Shown: positions 1 through 8,384, counted from the first letter of the stretch. The stretch: 64,000 bases of DNA from Castellaniella defragrans (GCF_014203015.1 NZ_JACHIB010000001.1:186001-250000), one strand, 5' to 3'. Translations and numbers: made by a program. Notes: generated by a model not told the origin, from the sequence alone.

Positions 1-60
1 CGAATCCGCCCGAATCCGCCCGCCGCGGCCCGAATCCGTCCTGCCCAGCCCTCATCCGCC
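1..60. repeat. Short imperfect tandem repeat, 10-bp unit
   Basis: The window opens with imperfect copies of the 10-mer CGAATCCGCC: two adjacent copies, a diverged unit and a third copy. It lies upstream of the cobalamin adenosyltransferase gene. No promoter is evident in it, and the repeat may continue beyond the left edge. Confidence 0.5.
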
Positions 61-116
61 CGAACCCGGTCTCTCATCCCGGCCGGAACCCATACCCGAA
101 CCCACAGGAGCCTGCC

Positions 117-668
117 ATGTCGATCCGCGTCTCCATCGTATCCACCCGCACCGGCGATGACGGCACCACCGGGCTGGGCGACAAGACCCGCGTGCCCAAG
201 GACGCCCCGCGCATCGCCGCGCTGGGCGACGTGGACGAGCTGAACAGCGCCATCGGCCTGTGGCGCGCCGCCGCCCTGCCCGCCGACGTCGACGCCCTGC
301 TGGACCGCATCCAGCACGACCTGTTCGACCTGGGCGGCGAGCTCTGCATCCCGGGCTGGACGGCGCTGCGGGACGAACACGTGCTGCGCCTGGACGAGGC
401 CCTGAAACGCTACAACGCCGAACTGGGTCCCTTGCAGGAATTCATCCTGCCCGGCGGCTGCCCGGCCGCCGCGCATGCGCACATGGCGCGCACCATCGCC
501 CGCCGGGCGGAACGGTCCGTGGTGGCGCTGTCGCGCCAGGAAGCGGTGAACCCGCCCGTGCTGCACTACCTGAACCGCCTGTCGGACCTGTGCTTCGTGC
601 TGGCGCGCCGCCTGAACCGTGCGGCGGGAGTGCCGGACATCCTATGGGAGCGCGACGATCAGCGCTGA
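117..668 (+). CDS. Cob(I)alamin adenosyltransferase, PduO/MMAB type
   Basis: This 183-residue protein transfers the 5'-deoxyadenosyl group of ATP to cob(I)alamin, making adenosylcobalamin in the cytoplasm. The glycine-rich N-terminal ATP motif TRTGDDGTTGLGD (residues about 10-22) and the C-terminal LNRLSDLCFVLARRLN helix are hallmarks of PduO-type ATR, and the length is normal for the family. An AGGAG lies just before the ATG. The last codons and stop lie inside a perfect palindrome shared with the convergent downstream gene, which it overlaps by 10 bp. No other cobalamin gene is nearby, so a salvage role is inferred. Confidence 0.93.
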   Translation: MSIRVSIVSTRTGDDGTTGLGDKTRVPKDAPRIAALGDVDELNSAIGLWRAAALPADVDALLDRIQHDLFDLGGELCIPGWTALRDEHVLRLDEALKRYNAELGPLQEFILPGGCPAAAHAHMARTIARRAERSVVALSRQEAVNPPVLHYLNRLSDLCFVLARRLNRAAGVPDILWERDDQR

Positions 669-674
669 TCGTCG
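653..674. terminator. 22-bp perfect palindrome holding both convergent stop codons
   Basis: The arms CGACGATCAGC and GCTGATCGTCG are directly adjacent and perfectly complementary. The stop codon of the upstream + gene (666-668) and that of the - gene (659-661) both lie inside. Both proteins therefore end in the same residues, DDQR. A transcript from either side would form the same hairpin, so a bidirectional terminator or RNA-stabilising role is likely. There is no T tract, so Rho-independent termination is not assured. Confidence 0.6.
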
Positions 675-1186
675 GAATGCACCTGCAGCGCTTCCAGGAA
701 GCGCGACACCATGTTGTAGGCCGCGACGGTGGCCGTCAGCTCGACCAGCTCCCGGTCCGGGAAATGCCCGCGTATGGCCTGGAACACGGCGTCGGGCACC
801 TGCACGGCGCGCGTCATCGCGTCCGCATAGGCCAGCACGGCCCGTTCGCGCGCATCGAACCGGTCCGCCGGGATCTCGTCCAGCGCCAGGGCGTCGAGCT
901 GGTCCTGGCGCAGCCCCTCGCGCAGGGCGATGGGCGCATGCTGGTCGGCCTCGTAGGGCGCGCGGTTCAGGTGCGCGATGCGCATGATGACCAGTTCGCG
1001 GATGGCGCCGTCCAGGGCGCAGCGGTGGCGGATGGCGGTCAGGTAGTTCAGCCAGCCTTCGGCCGCGGGGGGGCTGTGCAGCAGCATCTGGTACAGGTGC
1101 AGCACGCTGCCGCGCTCGGCGACGATGCGGTCCGCAAGCGCGGCCGCCTCGCCGCGGCTCAGGTCGGCGTAGTCGATTCGGGCCAT
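659..1186 (-). CDS. Carboxymuconolactone decarboxylase (CMD) family protein
   Basis: This 175-residue, all-helical AhpD/CMD-like protein carries the typical core ELVIMRIAHLNRAPYEADQH at about residues 65-84. The CxxC pair of true AhpD alkylhydroperoxidases is absent at the expected place, so peroxidase activity is unlikely. Members lacking the cysteines are mostly uncharacterised or act as decarboxylase-like enzymes. It is monocistronic and converges on the adenosyltransferase gene with overlapping 3' ends. The substrate cannot be told from the sequence. Confidence 0.85.
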   Translation of the reverse strand: MARIDYADLSRGEAAALADRIVAERGSVLHLYQMLLHSPPAAEGWLNYLTAIRHRCALDGAIRELVIMRIAHLNRAPYEADQHAPIALREGLRQDQLDALALDEIPADRFDARERAVLAYADAMTRAVQVPDAVFQAIRGHFPDRELVELTATVAAYNMVSRFLEALQVHSDDQR

Positions 1187-1283
1187 GAAGATCTCCGTGG
1201 GGTCTGCGTGGGGTTTCCGTGGCGCCCCCCGGCCGGCGGGCCGCGGGGCGGGGAAGAAGGACAGCCGGGCATGCGCGCCGGGC

Positions 1284-2609
1284 TCAGGCGGGCAGGACCT
1301 GGCGCACCGTGCGGTCCAGCCGCGCGACGATCTCGTCGATGTCGGCCGCCGTGCAGATGAAGGGCGGCGCCAGCAGCACGTGGTCGCCGTGGACGCCGTC
1401 GACGGTGCCGCCCATGGGATACACCATCAGGCCGTTTTCCATGGCCTGGCGCTTCAGGCGCGCATGCGTCTTCAGGGCCGGATCCAGCACGGACTTGTCG
1501 GCCCGGTCGCGCACGAATTCCACCCCCACGAACAGGCCCCGGCCGCGCACGTCGCCGACGTTGGGATGGTCGGCGAAGACTGCGCGCAGCCGCGCCCGCA
1601 GTTGCTCGCCGCGCGCCAGGACGTTGTCCAGCAGGGCGTCGCGCCGGATCACGCGCTGCACCGCCAGGGCGGCGGCGCAGGCCGTGGCGTGGCCCATGTA
1701 GGTGTGGCCGTGCTGGAAGAATCCGCTGCCGTTCACGATGGTGTCGTAGACGCGGCGGCTGGCCAGCATGGCGCCGATGGGCTGGTAGCCCGCCCCCAGG
1801 CCCTTGGCGATGGCCAGGATGTCCGGGGCGACGCCGTCCTCGGCGCAGGCGTACAGGTGGCCGGTGCGCCCCATGCCGGACATGACCTCGTCCAGGATCA
1901 GCAGCACGCCGTGCCGGTCGCAGACCTCGCGGATGCGGCGCAGGTAGGTGCGCACCGGCGGCAGCGCGCCCGCGGTGGCGCCGACCACGGTTTCCGCCAC
2001 GAAGGCGGCCACGCGTTCCGCGCCGATCTCCAGGATCTTCCGCTCCAGCTCGTCGGCCAGGCGGGCGGCGTACTGCTCCTCGGTCTCGCCGGGCAACTGG
2101 TCGCGGTAGGCGTAGCAGGGCGACACATGATGCGCCGGCGCCAGCAGCGGCAGGAAGGGCTGGCGCCGCCAGGCGTTGCCGCCGATGGCCAGCGCGCCCA
2201 GCGTGTTGCCGTGATAGCTCTGGCGGCGGGCGATGAACTGGCTGCGTTCCGTCTCACCGCGCTCGACGAAATACTGGCGGGCGAGCTTCAGCGCCGCCTC
2301 GACCGCCTCGGACCCGCCGGAGACGAAATACACGTGGTCCAGGTCGCCCGGCGCCTCGCCGGCCAGGAAGTCCGCCAGGTCCTCGCAGGCCTCGGTGGTG
2401 AAGAAGGACGAATGGGCGTAGGCCACCTCGTCCAGTTGCGCCTTGATGGCGGCGATCACGTCGGGATGCCCGTGGCCCAGGCAGGACACGGCCGCCCCGC
2501 CCGAGGCGTCCAGGTACGCGCGGCCGTCCTGGTCGAACAGGGAAATTCCCTGGCCGCGCACGGCGCGCTTGAGCGTATGCTGGGGATTGCGATGGAATAC
2601 GTGGGTCAT
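1284..2609 (-). CDS. Class III PLP-dependent aminotransferase
   Basis: This 441-residue protein is a fold-type I omega-aminotransferase of the class often labelled aspartate aminotransferase family. The PLP-binding Asp240 lies in LILDEVMSGMGRTG and the Schiff-base Lys269 in AIAKGLGAGYQPIGA. The ATG at 2609 is preferred to an in-frame TTG at 2621. It is divergent from an RpiR-type regulator, which is followed by a C45 acyltransferase-like gene. That grouping suggests catabolism of an amino or acylamino compound under control of the regulator. The amine donor and keto-acid acceptor are unknown. Confidence 0.88.
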   Translation of the reverse strand: MTHVFHRNPQHTLKRAVRGQGISLFDQDGRAYLDASGGAAVSCLGHGHPDVIAAIKAQLDEVAYAHSSFFTTEACEDLADFLAGEAPGDLDHVYFVSGGSEAVEAALKLARQYFVERGETERSQFIARRQSYHGNTLGALAIGGNAWRRQPFLPLLAPAHHVSPCYAYRDQLPGETEEQYAARLADELERKILEIGAERVAAFVAETVVGATAGALPPVRTYLRRIREVCDRHGVLLILDEVMSGMGRTGHLYACAEDGVAPDILAIAKGLGAGYQPIGAMLASRRVYDTIVNGSGFFQHGHTYMGHATACAAALAVQRVIRRDALLDNVLARGEQLRARLRAVFADHPNVGDVRGRGLFVGVEFVRDRADKSVLDPALKTHARLKRQAMENGLMVYPMGGTVDGVHGDHVLLAPPFICTAADIDEIVARLDRTVRQVLPA

Positions 2610-2653
2610 GGTGTGGCTCAACAGATGTTTCGTGTATCATAGATCAAGCAACG

Positions 2654-2659
2654 TATAAT
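2654..2659 (+). promoter_or_regulatory. Candidate -10 element (TATAAT) in divergent promoter region
   Basis: A consensus TATAAT stands in a short AT-rich patch (about 2625-2665) between the aminotransferase and rpiR-like genes. No convincing -35 is present at 17 bp, so activator dependence is possible. The distance to the regulator ATG at 2793 is filled by an intergenic repeat. Confidence 0.4.
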
Positions 2660-2689
2660 TCATACCCCGGCCCGCTTTCTACAACCCTC

Positions 2690-2789
2690 TTTTTGCCGCC
2701 GGGCCGTCCCAAGGCGAAACGCGTCCCTTCGCGCGGCATGCAGGCCGCGAGGCGGACGCGAGCCGAAGGCGCGGCGTGGCGGGCTTTCA
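2690..2789 (+). repeat. Dispersed intergenic repeat, family 2, copy 1
   Basis: It shares the head TTTTTGCCGCCGGGCCG, a CCAAGGC core and the tail AGCCGAAGGCGC with the copy at 50046-50130. A diverged inverted copy lies at 38682-38750. The centre here also carries a GCGGCATGCAGGCCGCGAGG hairpin like the second hairpin of the family 1 elements. It occupies the leader of the RpiR-type gene. Confidence 0.7.
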
Positions 2790-2792
2790 ACT

Positions 2793-3692
2793 ATGTCGGC
2801 ACCCCACTCGCTGGATGAACTCACCCGCCTCATCCAATCCCGCTATCCGGGCCTCAGCCCGCAGTTCCAGGCGGGCGCGCGCTACCTGATCGATCACCCC
2901 ACGCAGGTCTCGACCCTGTCGGCGCGCAAGCTGGCCGCCCTGGCCGGCGTGCAGCCGGCCACGCTGGTGCGGCTGGCCCAGCACCTGGGCTACGCGGGCT
3001 GGGACGCCCTGAAGGCCGTCTTCACCCAGGAACTCCACCCGCCCGGCGCCTACGCCGCGCGCGCGCTGTCCCTGGTCCACCGCCCGGAATCCGAGCAGGC
3101 GTCCTGGCAGGCCGCCATCCACCGGCAGGTGCTCAACCTGCAGGCGCTGGAGCCCGTCAACCAGGCCGTCATGGCCCAGGCGGTGGCGCTGCTGGCCGAT
3201 GCCGGGCGCATCGTGGTCGCCGGATTCCGCTCCTGCTATCCGGCGGCCTTCAGCCTGCGCTACCTGTGCAGCCTGTTCCGTCCGGACGTGCACCTGCTGC
3301 ACAACACCGGCGGCACCCTGAGCCTGGACACGCACCGCCTGCGGCCCGAGGACACCGTGGTGCTGATCGGCTATGCGCCCTACTCCCGCGAAATCATCGA
3401 GCTGGCCGAGGCGCTGCGCCGCGGCGATCCCACGGATCCCGCGGGGCCGGAGGCCTCGCGGGGCTGCCGGATGCTGGCCCTGTGCGACAGCCAGCTCGCC
3501 CCGATGGCGCTGCATGCCGACTGCGTGCTGACCTTCTCCACCCAGGGACATTCCTTTTTCCCGACCACCGTGGCGATCCAGGCGCTGGTGGAGATGCTGG
3601 CCCAGCAGCTGCTGGTCCGCCAGGGCGAGCCCGCCCTGGCCGAACTGGGCCGCACGGAAGCCCTGCTGCACGCCACCGGCGCCTATCGATGA
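2793..3692 (+). CDS. MurR/RpiR family transcriptional regulator (HTH plus SIS domain)
   Basis: The 299-residue protein has an N-terminal RpiR-type winged helix, with the recognition region around LSARKLAALAGVQPATLVRL (residues about 43-62). A sugar-isomerase-like SIS domain follows from about residue 110 to 260 (core IVVAGFRSCYPAAFSLRY). SIS domains of this family bind phosphosugars or other small effectors, and some members regulate amino-acid or acylamine catabolism. It is divergent from the aminotransferase and upstream of the C45 gene, which are its likely targets. The last ~28 bp are imperfectly duplicated just before the next gene. Confidence 0.9.
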   Translation: MSAPHSLDELTRLIQSRYPGLSPQFQAGARYLIDHPTQVSTLSARKLAALAGVQPATLVRLAQHLGYAGWDALKAVFTQELHPPGAYAARALSLVHRPESEQASWQAAIHRQVLNLQALEPVNQAVMAQAVALLADAGRIVVAGFRSCYPAAFSLRYLCSLFRPDVHLLHNTGGTLSLDTHRLRPEDTVVLIGYAPYSREIIELAEALRRGDPTDPAGPEASRGCRMLALCDSQLAPMALHADCVLTFSTQGHSFFPTTVAIQALVEMLAQQLLVRQGEPALAELGRTEALLHATGAYR

Positions 3693-3787
3693 GCGACCGA
3701 TGCCCGGCCACGAGACGCTGTTGCGCCATCACCGCACCGCTGAGCCACCACTGCGCGCCGCCGGCGCTTACCGATGAACGATAAAAA

Positions 3788-4822
3788 ATGAACGACACGA
3801 CCGATTCCCGCCCGCTCGAACTGCTGCCGGTCGAGGCCCGCAGCGCCCACCGCGACGTCGGCCGCGCCCTGGGGCGCTGGGGGGCCGAAGCCTGTCACCG
3901 CCACCTGGTCCGCTCGGACGCCTGGGCGCAGGTCATGGCCTGCCGCGACCGGCCGGAAGTCCCGGCCATGCGCGCGCTGCTGCGCCAGGCCTTTCCCTGG
4001 ATCGAGGACGAACTGGCGGGCCTGGCCGAGGGCCTGGACCTGCCGCCCGACGAGGTCTTCCTGTGGAACTGCCGCGGCGACCTCTGGGCGCTGGCGCCCG
4101 ACGGCTGCACCACGGTGCTGGCGCCGCGGCGCCTGAGCCACAACGAGGACGGCGACCCGGGCTTCGCCGGCGCCTGCGGCCTGGCCGAAGTGCGGCCGGC
4201 CGGCGCCCCCGCCTTCGCGTCCTTCGTCTATCCGGGCTCGCTGCCCGGCCATACCTTCGCCGTCAACGAAGCCGGCCTGGCGATGACGGTCAACAACATC
4301 CGCGCCCGCCGGGCCGCGGCGGGCATGCCGCGCATGGTCCTGACCCGCGCCCTGCTGGCCGCCGGCTCGGTGGGGGAAGCGGTGTCGATCCTGCAGGCGC
4401 ATGGCCGCATGGGGGCGTTCCACCTGGGCCTGGGACAGGCCGGCGAATCACAGACCTGGAGCGTGGAATTCAGCCAGGCGGCCGTGTCCGTCCGCCCCGT
4501 GGCCCGCGCGCCGCTGCTGCACGCCAACCATGCCGTGCACCAGGCGCAGGAAGACCTGCCGCAGGTGATCACCGCCTCGTCGGCGCGCCGCCAGGCGCGC
4601 GGCGAAGCCCTGCTGGCGCAGGGCGCGGACGCGCTGGCGATCCTGGCCGACACGGGCGACGCCGCCGAGCCCATCCTGCGGCGGTCGCCCGACGACACCG
4701 ACCAGGAAAACACCCTGGCCACCGCCGACATCGACCTGAACGGAAACACGGCCCGCTGGGCCGTGTATGCCCCCGGCGCGGCCGAACCGCATCACCGCTT
4801 CGAGGGATTGGACAGGACATAG
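3788..4822 (+). CDS. Peptidase C45 / acyl-CoA:6-aminopenicillanic acid acyltransferase-like protein
   Basis: This 344-residue Ntn-hydrolase resembles the C45 family, which is made as a precursor and cleaves itself before a nucleophilic cysteine. The expected Gly106-Cys107 junction is present in DGCTTV, followed by the FAVNEAGLAMTVNNI stretch typical of the fold. Family members hydrolyse or form amide bonds of acylated amines and small peptides. No signal peptide is seen, so action is cytoplasmic. It follows the RpiR-like gene with a 95-bp gap. The last codons and the stop coincide with the left part of a hairpin repeat, so its C-terminus is partly specified by that element. Confidence 0.82.
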   Translation: MNDTTDSRPLELLPVEARSAHRDVGRALGRWGAEACHRHLVRSDAWAQVMACRDRPEVPAMRALLRQAFPWIEDELAGLAEGLDLPPDEVFLWNCRGDLWALAPDGCTTVLAPRRLSHNEDGDPGFAGACGLAEVRPAGAPAFASFVYPGSLPGHTFAVNEAGLAMTVNNIRARRAAAGMPRMVLTRALLAAGSVGEAVSILQAHGRMGAFHLGLGQAGESQTWSVEFSQAAVSVRPVARAPLLHANHAVHQAQEDLPQVITASSARRQARGEALLAQGADALAILADTGDAAEPILRRSPDDTDQENTLATADIDLNGNTARWAVYAPGAAEPHHRFEGLDRT

Positions 4823-4890
4823 GTCAGTCCCTGCGGACTGACCTATGCCTGGAAAATCCGGGCCGCTTGCAAGCGGCGAGGCGGGGGGAT
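4805..4890 (+). repeat. Bipartite hairpin element, family 1, copy A
   Basis: Lower stem 4813-4816 pairs with 4848-4851. A4817 is bulged. The 13-bp upper stem 4818-4830/4835-4847 is perfect, with tetraloop CTGC. A second hairpin is the perfect palindrome GCCGCTTGCAAGCGGC at 4862-4877. The element begins inside the last codons of the C45 gene and encloses its stop codon. It is the most diverged copy in sequence but has the same structure. A termination or 3'-end protection role is possible. Confidence 0.8.
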
Positions 4891-4923
4891 GCCGCAATCC
4901 GAAGCGGGCGCCTCGTGGGGGGC

Positions 4924-5241
4924 TTACTGCGCGCGGCTGACCATGTATTCCACGGCGGCGCGCAGAGTGGCGTCGTCGGCCTTGGTGCCGCCGCGCGCGG
5001 GCATGGCACCCTTGCCGTGCAGCGCCACGTTCATCATTTCGTCCATGCCCTTGGCGATCAGCGGTGCCCAGGCCTGCTTGTTGCCCAGCTTGGGCGCATT
5101 GGCCGCGCCGGTGCTGTGGCAGGCCACACACGCGCTCTTGTAGAGCTTCTCGCCGGTCTTCAGCGTTCCGGCGTCGGACGCCATCGACAGGGCCGGCAGC
5201 AGGGCCAGGGACAGGGCGGTGAGGCTCACGATCTTCAGCAT
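4924..5241 (-). CDS. Small periplasmic c-type cytochrome (class I, c5-like)
   Basis: This 105-residue protein has a signal peptide of about 21 residues (cleavage near SMA-SDA). It has a single heme site with C38, C41 and H42 (CVACH) and a probable axial Met80 in GKGAMPARGG. The size and the ALHGKGAMPARGG motif match cytochrome c5/c555-type carriers. It lies 54 bp downstream of nirK on the same strand and is probably co-transcribed, so it is the likely electron donor to nitrite reductase. GGAG lies before the ATG. Confidence 0.9.
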   Translation of the reverse strand: MLKIVSLTALSLALLPALSMASDAGTLKTGEKLYKSACVACHSTGAANAPKLGNKQAWAPLIAKGMDEMMNVALHGKGAMPARGGTKADDATLRAAVEYMVSRAQ

Positions 5242-5260
5242 TTTGTCTATCTCCGGAGTC

Positions 5261-5283
5261 GGGACGGCCGTCGGGGCCGTCCC
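5261..5283. other. Hairpin between nirK and the cytochrome gene
   Basis: GGGACGGCC and GGCCGTCCC form a perfect 9-bp stem with a 5-nt loop in the nirK-cytochrome c intergenic region. There is no T tract. It could stabilise the nirK message or set unequal expression of the two genes. Confidence 0.5.
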
Positions 5284-5295
5284 GGGTACTGTGGT

Positions 5296-6381
5296 TTAGT
5301 TCTTGATGGCGCTGGGAGCCACGACCTGCTTCATCAGGTCGTCGTTCCACTTGCCTTCGACCTTGACGTGGCCGGCGGCGCCGAGCTCGAAGGCTTCGAT
5401 CAGGTTGTGGTTGACGTAGGCGTAGATGCCGGGCTGCTTGAAGGTGTACATCATCACGCCGGCCGTGCCGCCCGGGATGAACCAGGTTTCCAGATTGCGT
5501 TCGGGCTTGTTGATGAACTTGCCCGTGGCCCAGACGTAGTCGCCGTGACCACCGATCAGGTGGGGACGGGTGTCGCGGTTGGCCGAGGAGTGGATGAACA
5601 GCACGGTCTCGCCGACCTTGGCCGTCAGGGCACCCGCGCCGGTCAGCGCGCCCTTCTTGCCGTTGAACACGATGTGCGACGGGATCAGGCCGCGCATCAC
5701 CTCGGTGGTGTCGCCGTAGCTTTCCAGGGCGGTGTCGTATTCCTTGTAATTGCCGTTCTCGTCCTTCGGGATGTACAGGTCGAATTCGCCGATGGTGTAG
5801 ACCTTGTCGTAGTGCAGCGGCTTGCCGTCCTGGTCCTTCAGGCCGTCGCGCGGCAGCACCATCAGGGTGCCGCTCATGCCGGACACCACGTGCCAGGGCA
5901 CCATGCCTTCGGGGGCGCAGTGGTAGATGAAGGTGCCGGTGCGGTCCGCCTTGAAGCGCAGCACGGTCTGCTCGCCCGGCTTGATCTTGGTCAGCGCGCC
6001 GCCGCCCAGGGCGCCGGTGGACGCGTGGAAGTCGATGTTGTGCTCCAGCGCGTTGGTGGCCGGGTTGATCAGGGTGAGCTGGACGTAGTCGCCCTCGTGC
6101 ACCACCATGGTCGGACCGGGCATGGAGCCGTTGAAGGTCATGGCCTGCATCGTCGTGCCGTTCTCTTCGTCGATGACGATCTTCTTTTCCTCGATGGTCA
6201 TCGTGAACTCGACCACGCGCGGCTTGGCCTTGGTCGCCTGTTCATGTTCCATCACATGGGGCGGCGCAACGAGCACGGGCTTGATGTGCTCCAGCTTGTC
6301 GGCGGGATCCGCCAGAGCGACGCCCCCGGCCAGCAAGGACGCCAGAGCGGTGGCGGCCATACACAGACGAAAAACCTTCAT
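5296..6381 (-). CDS. nirK: Copper-containing nitrite reductase, NO-forming
   Basis: NirK reduces nitrite to nitric oxide in the periplasm. The 361-residue precursor has a signal peptide (about residues 1-24) and two cupredoxin domains. The type 1 copper ligands are H114, C155, H164 and M169. The type 2 ligands are H119, H154 and H325, with catalytic D117 and H274. The offset from the Achromobacter/Alcaligenes enzyme numbering is constant, so the enzyme looks fully functional. The ATG at 6381 is chosen over an upstream in-frame ATG because GGGAG precedes it and the signal peptide starts there. An FNR/NnrR-type box lies 73 bp upstream. Confidence 0.97.
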   Translation of the reverse strand: MKVFRLCMAATALASLLAGGVALADPADKLEHIKPVLVAPPHVMEHEQATKAKPRVVEFTMTIEEKKIVIDEENGTTMQAMTFNGSMPGPTMVVHEGDYVQLTLINPATNALEHNIDFHASTGALGGGALTKIKPGEQTVLRFKADRTGTFIYHCAPEGMVPWHVVSGMSGTLMVLPRDGLKDQDGKPLHYDKVYTIGEFDLYIPKDENGNYKEYDTALESYGDTTEVMRGLIPSHIVFNGKKGALTGAGALTAKVGETVLFIHSSANRDTRPHLIGGHGDYVWATGKFINKPERNLETWFIPGGTAGVMMYTFKQPGIYAYVNHNLIEAFELGAAGHVKVEGKWNDDLMKQVVAPSAIKN

Positions 6382-6453
6382 GTTCAACTCCCTGATTTGA
6401 TGTGTCGTCTTGTTTCGACGTTGCCATCTTGTCATGGCCTGGGTTTACCCTCA

Positions 6454-6467
6454 TTGCGCTGGATCAA
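6454..6467 (-). promoter_or_regulatory. FNR/NnrR-type box upstream of nirK
   Basis: On the minus strand the site reads TTGATCCAGCGCAA, fitting TTG-N8-CAA with one perfect TTGAT half-site. Its centre is about 80 bp upstream of the nirK ATG. A class II promoter (centre at -41.5) would start transcription near 6419. It suggests anaerobic or nitric-oxide-dependent activation by an FNR, Anr, Dnr or NnrR protein, none of which is encoded in the window. Confidence 0.65.
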
Positions 6468-6578
6468 GCCGGTTCAGGCGTCGTTCAGGTTTCGTGGAAA
6501 GTATTGACATGTCGCAAACATTTCCGGCGGCCAGGGGGGCGCCCCCGCTCCCGCGGGCCGCCGCGCCGGATGGCGCGC

Positions 6579-7499
6579 TCAGTCTTCCCGCACCAGGCGG
6601 AAGCCCAGGTTGGCCGGCGGCAGGCCGATGGAACAGGCGCCGTTGCGCGGATCGCGGATGAAGTCGGCCATGGCGGCGATGTGGGCGCCCGCCAGGATGC
6701 GCACGCCGCAGTTCTCGCGCGGCGCCAGGGGCAGCGCGCCCACGCTGTGGCTGGCGAAACAGGTGTCGGTCCATTCCCAGACGTTGCCGCCCATGTCGCT
6801 CAGGCCCAGGGCGTTGACGCCGAAGTGGCCGAAGGGCTGGGTGGCCTTGATGCGGCCCCGGCTGCGGGCGATCTCGCGCTCGTACTCGGCCAGCCAGCGC
6901 ACGGCGGGATCGGCGGGATCCGAAGGCAGGGCGCCTTCCTCGCGGTAGCGGTCGGCGGCGGCGCGTACCCACTCGGCGTAGACCGGCAGCCGCCAGCGCT
7001 GGCCGGTCTCGCGCGACAGCCAGGCCGCGTAGGCGGTGGCGTCGGCCCAGCTCACGCCCACGGCCGGCAGGTCGGGCGAATTCAGGTCCCGGAAGCCCTT
7101 GTCCAGGCGCTTGCAGGCGCCCGCCTGCACGCAGCGGGCGTATTCCGCCTGGCTGACCTGGCGGCGCATGATGGCCCGGCCCGGCTCGACCCGGCCCTGG
7201 ACGCGCGGGGCGTCCACGGGCCGGCCCCGGTCGAGGAACTCGCCGGCCGCCTGGTAGGTGAACTCGCCGCTCGGAATGGCAACGACCTCGATGCCGGCGG
7301 AGGCGGCGGAGGCGGAGGCGGAGGCGGAGGCGGAAGCGGCGGAAGCGGAAGCGGCGGAGGAAGCGGCCGCGGCGCCGGCCGCCGGCGCCATCCCCGCCGC
7401 GCAGGCCATCCCCGCCGCGCAGGCCAGCATCGCGGCCAGCAGGCCGGCGCGCGCGGCGCGGCCCGGACGAGGATCGGGGGAAGATCGGGACTGCGGCAT
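6579..7499 (-). CDS. nirV: NirV-like formylglycine-generating enzyme (SUMF1) family protein
   Basis: The 306-residue protein has an N-terminal secretion signal, a low-complexity Ala/Ser stretch (about residues 42-68) and a SUMF1/FGE-type domain ending in NLGFRLVRED. Proteins of this type are encoded beside nirK in many denitrifiers and called NirV. Their exact role is unproven. A proposed function is maturation or support of nitrite reductase. The ATG at 7499 is chosen for the GGAG seven bases upstream. The Ala/Ser stretch comes from a GCGGAG hexamer repeat and an 18-bp tandem duplication and may vary in length. The gene lies upstream of nirK on the same strand with its own FNR-type box. Confidence 0.78.
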   Translation of the reverse strand: MPQSRSSPDPRPGRAARAGLLAAMLACAAGMACAAGMAPAAGAAAASSAASASAASASASASASAASAGIEVVAIPSGEFTYQAAGEFLDRGRPVDAPRVQGRVEPGRAIMRRQVSQAEYARCVQAGACKRLDKGFRDLNSPDLPAVGVSWADATAYAAWLSRETGQRWRLPVYAEWVRAAADRYREEGALPSDPADPAVRWLAEYEREIARSRGRIKATQPFGHFGVNALGLSDMGGNVWEWTDTCFASHSVGALPLAPRENCGVRILAGAHIAAMADFIRDPRNGACSIGLPPANLGFRLVRED

Positions 7500-7556
7500 G
7501 AGGGGCTCCGTTTCGGACGACCCCTTCATTGGAACGCAGGAGCGGGCTCCCGCGCC

Positions 7557-7570
7557 TTGTGGTGCATCAA
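7557..7570 (-). promoter_or_regulatory. FNR/NnrR-type box upstream of nirV
   Basis: On the minus strand it reads TTGATGCACCACAA (TTG-N8-CAA, one perfect half-site). It is centred about 64 bp before the nirV ATG, as expected for an activated promoter. It parallels the nirK site and supports a common denitrification regulon. Confidence 0.5.
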
Positions 7571-7583
7571 TGAGAGGCCGACA

Positions 7584-8384
7584 TCAGCGCCCGCGCCACT
7601 GCGGCGGGCGCTTCTGCATGAAGGCGTCGATGCCCTCGCCCACGTCCTCGGCCAGCATGTTCTCCGCCATGACGCCGGCGGCGTAGTCGTAGGCCTGGTC
7701 CAGCGGCAGGCCCAGCTGCCGGTAGACCATGGCCTTGCCGATGCGCACCGCCACCGGGCTTTTCGCCAGGATGGCGTCGACCAGCCCCTGCACGGCGCGG
7801 TCCAGCTCGGCATCGGGCACGGCGTGATTGACCAGGCCGCGCTCGGCGGCCTGACGGGCGCTGATGAACTGGCCCGTCACCAGCATCTCGAAGGCGTTCT
7901 TCAGGGGCACGTTGCGCGTCAGCGCCACGGCCGGCGTGGCGCAGAACAGGCCGACGTTGATGCCGGAGACGGCCAGGCGCGCGCTCTCGGCGGCCACCGC
8001 CAGGTCGCAGCTGGCCACCAGCTGGCAGCCGGCGGCGGTCGCCGTGCCGTGGACCCGCGCGATGACCGGCACCGGGCAGCGCGCGATGGACTGCATCAGC
8101 CGGCCGCAGCGGCCGAACAGGTCGTTGTAGTAGTCCCGGTCGCCGGCATGGCCGCGCATCTGCTTCAGGTCGTGCCCCGCGCAGAAGGCACGGCCGTTGG
8201 CGGCCAGCACCACCACGCGCAGGCCGGTGTCGTCCCGGCAGGCGTCGAAGCGCGCCTGCAGCGCCGTCAGCATGTCCTCGGACAGCGCGTTGAACTGGTC
8301 GGGCCGGTTCAGCGTCAGCGTGAGCACGCCGTCGCGGCGTTCATCCAGCACCGGATCGTTCGAGGCGTTCGAGGCTTGCGTCAT
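7584..8384 (-). CDS. Enoyl-CoA hydratase/isomerase family protein, ECHDC3-like
   Basis: This 266-residue crotonase-fold protein carries [13 protein letters not shown] for the CoA/oxyanion-hole region and [13 protein letters not shown] in place of the usual catalytic glutamate segment. The latter is characteristic of the ECHDC3-like branch, which lacks canonical hydratase residues. Classical beta-oxidation activity is therefore doubtful. Its start overlaps the end of lipB by 44 bp, so it is probably co-expressed with the dacC-ybeD-lipB cluster. Confidence 0.85.
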   Translation of the reverse strand: MTQASNASNDPVLDERRDGVLTLTLNRPDQFNALSEDMLTALQARFDACRDDTGLRVVVLAANGRAFCAGHDLKQMRGHAGDRDYYNDLFGRCGRLMQSIARCPVPVIARVHGTATAAGCQLVASCDLAVAAESARLAVSGINVGLFCATPAVALTRNVPLKNAFEMLVTGQFISARQAAERGLVNHAVPDAELDRAVQGLVDAILAKSPVAVRIGKAMVYRQLGLPLDQAYDYAAGVMAENMLAEDVGEGIDAFMQKRPPQWRGR

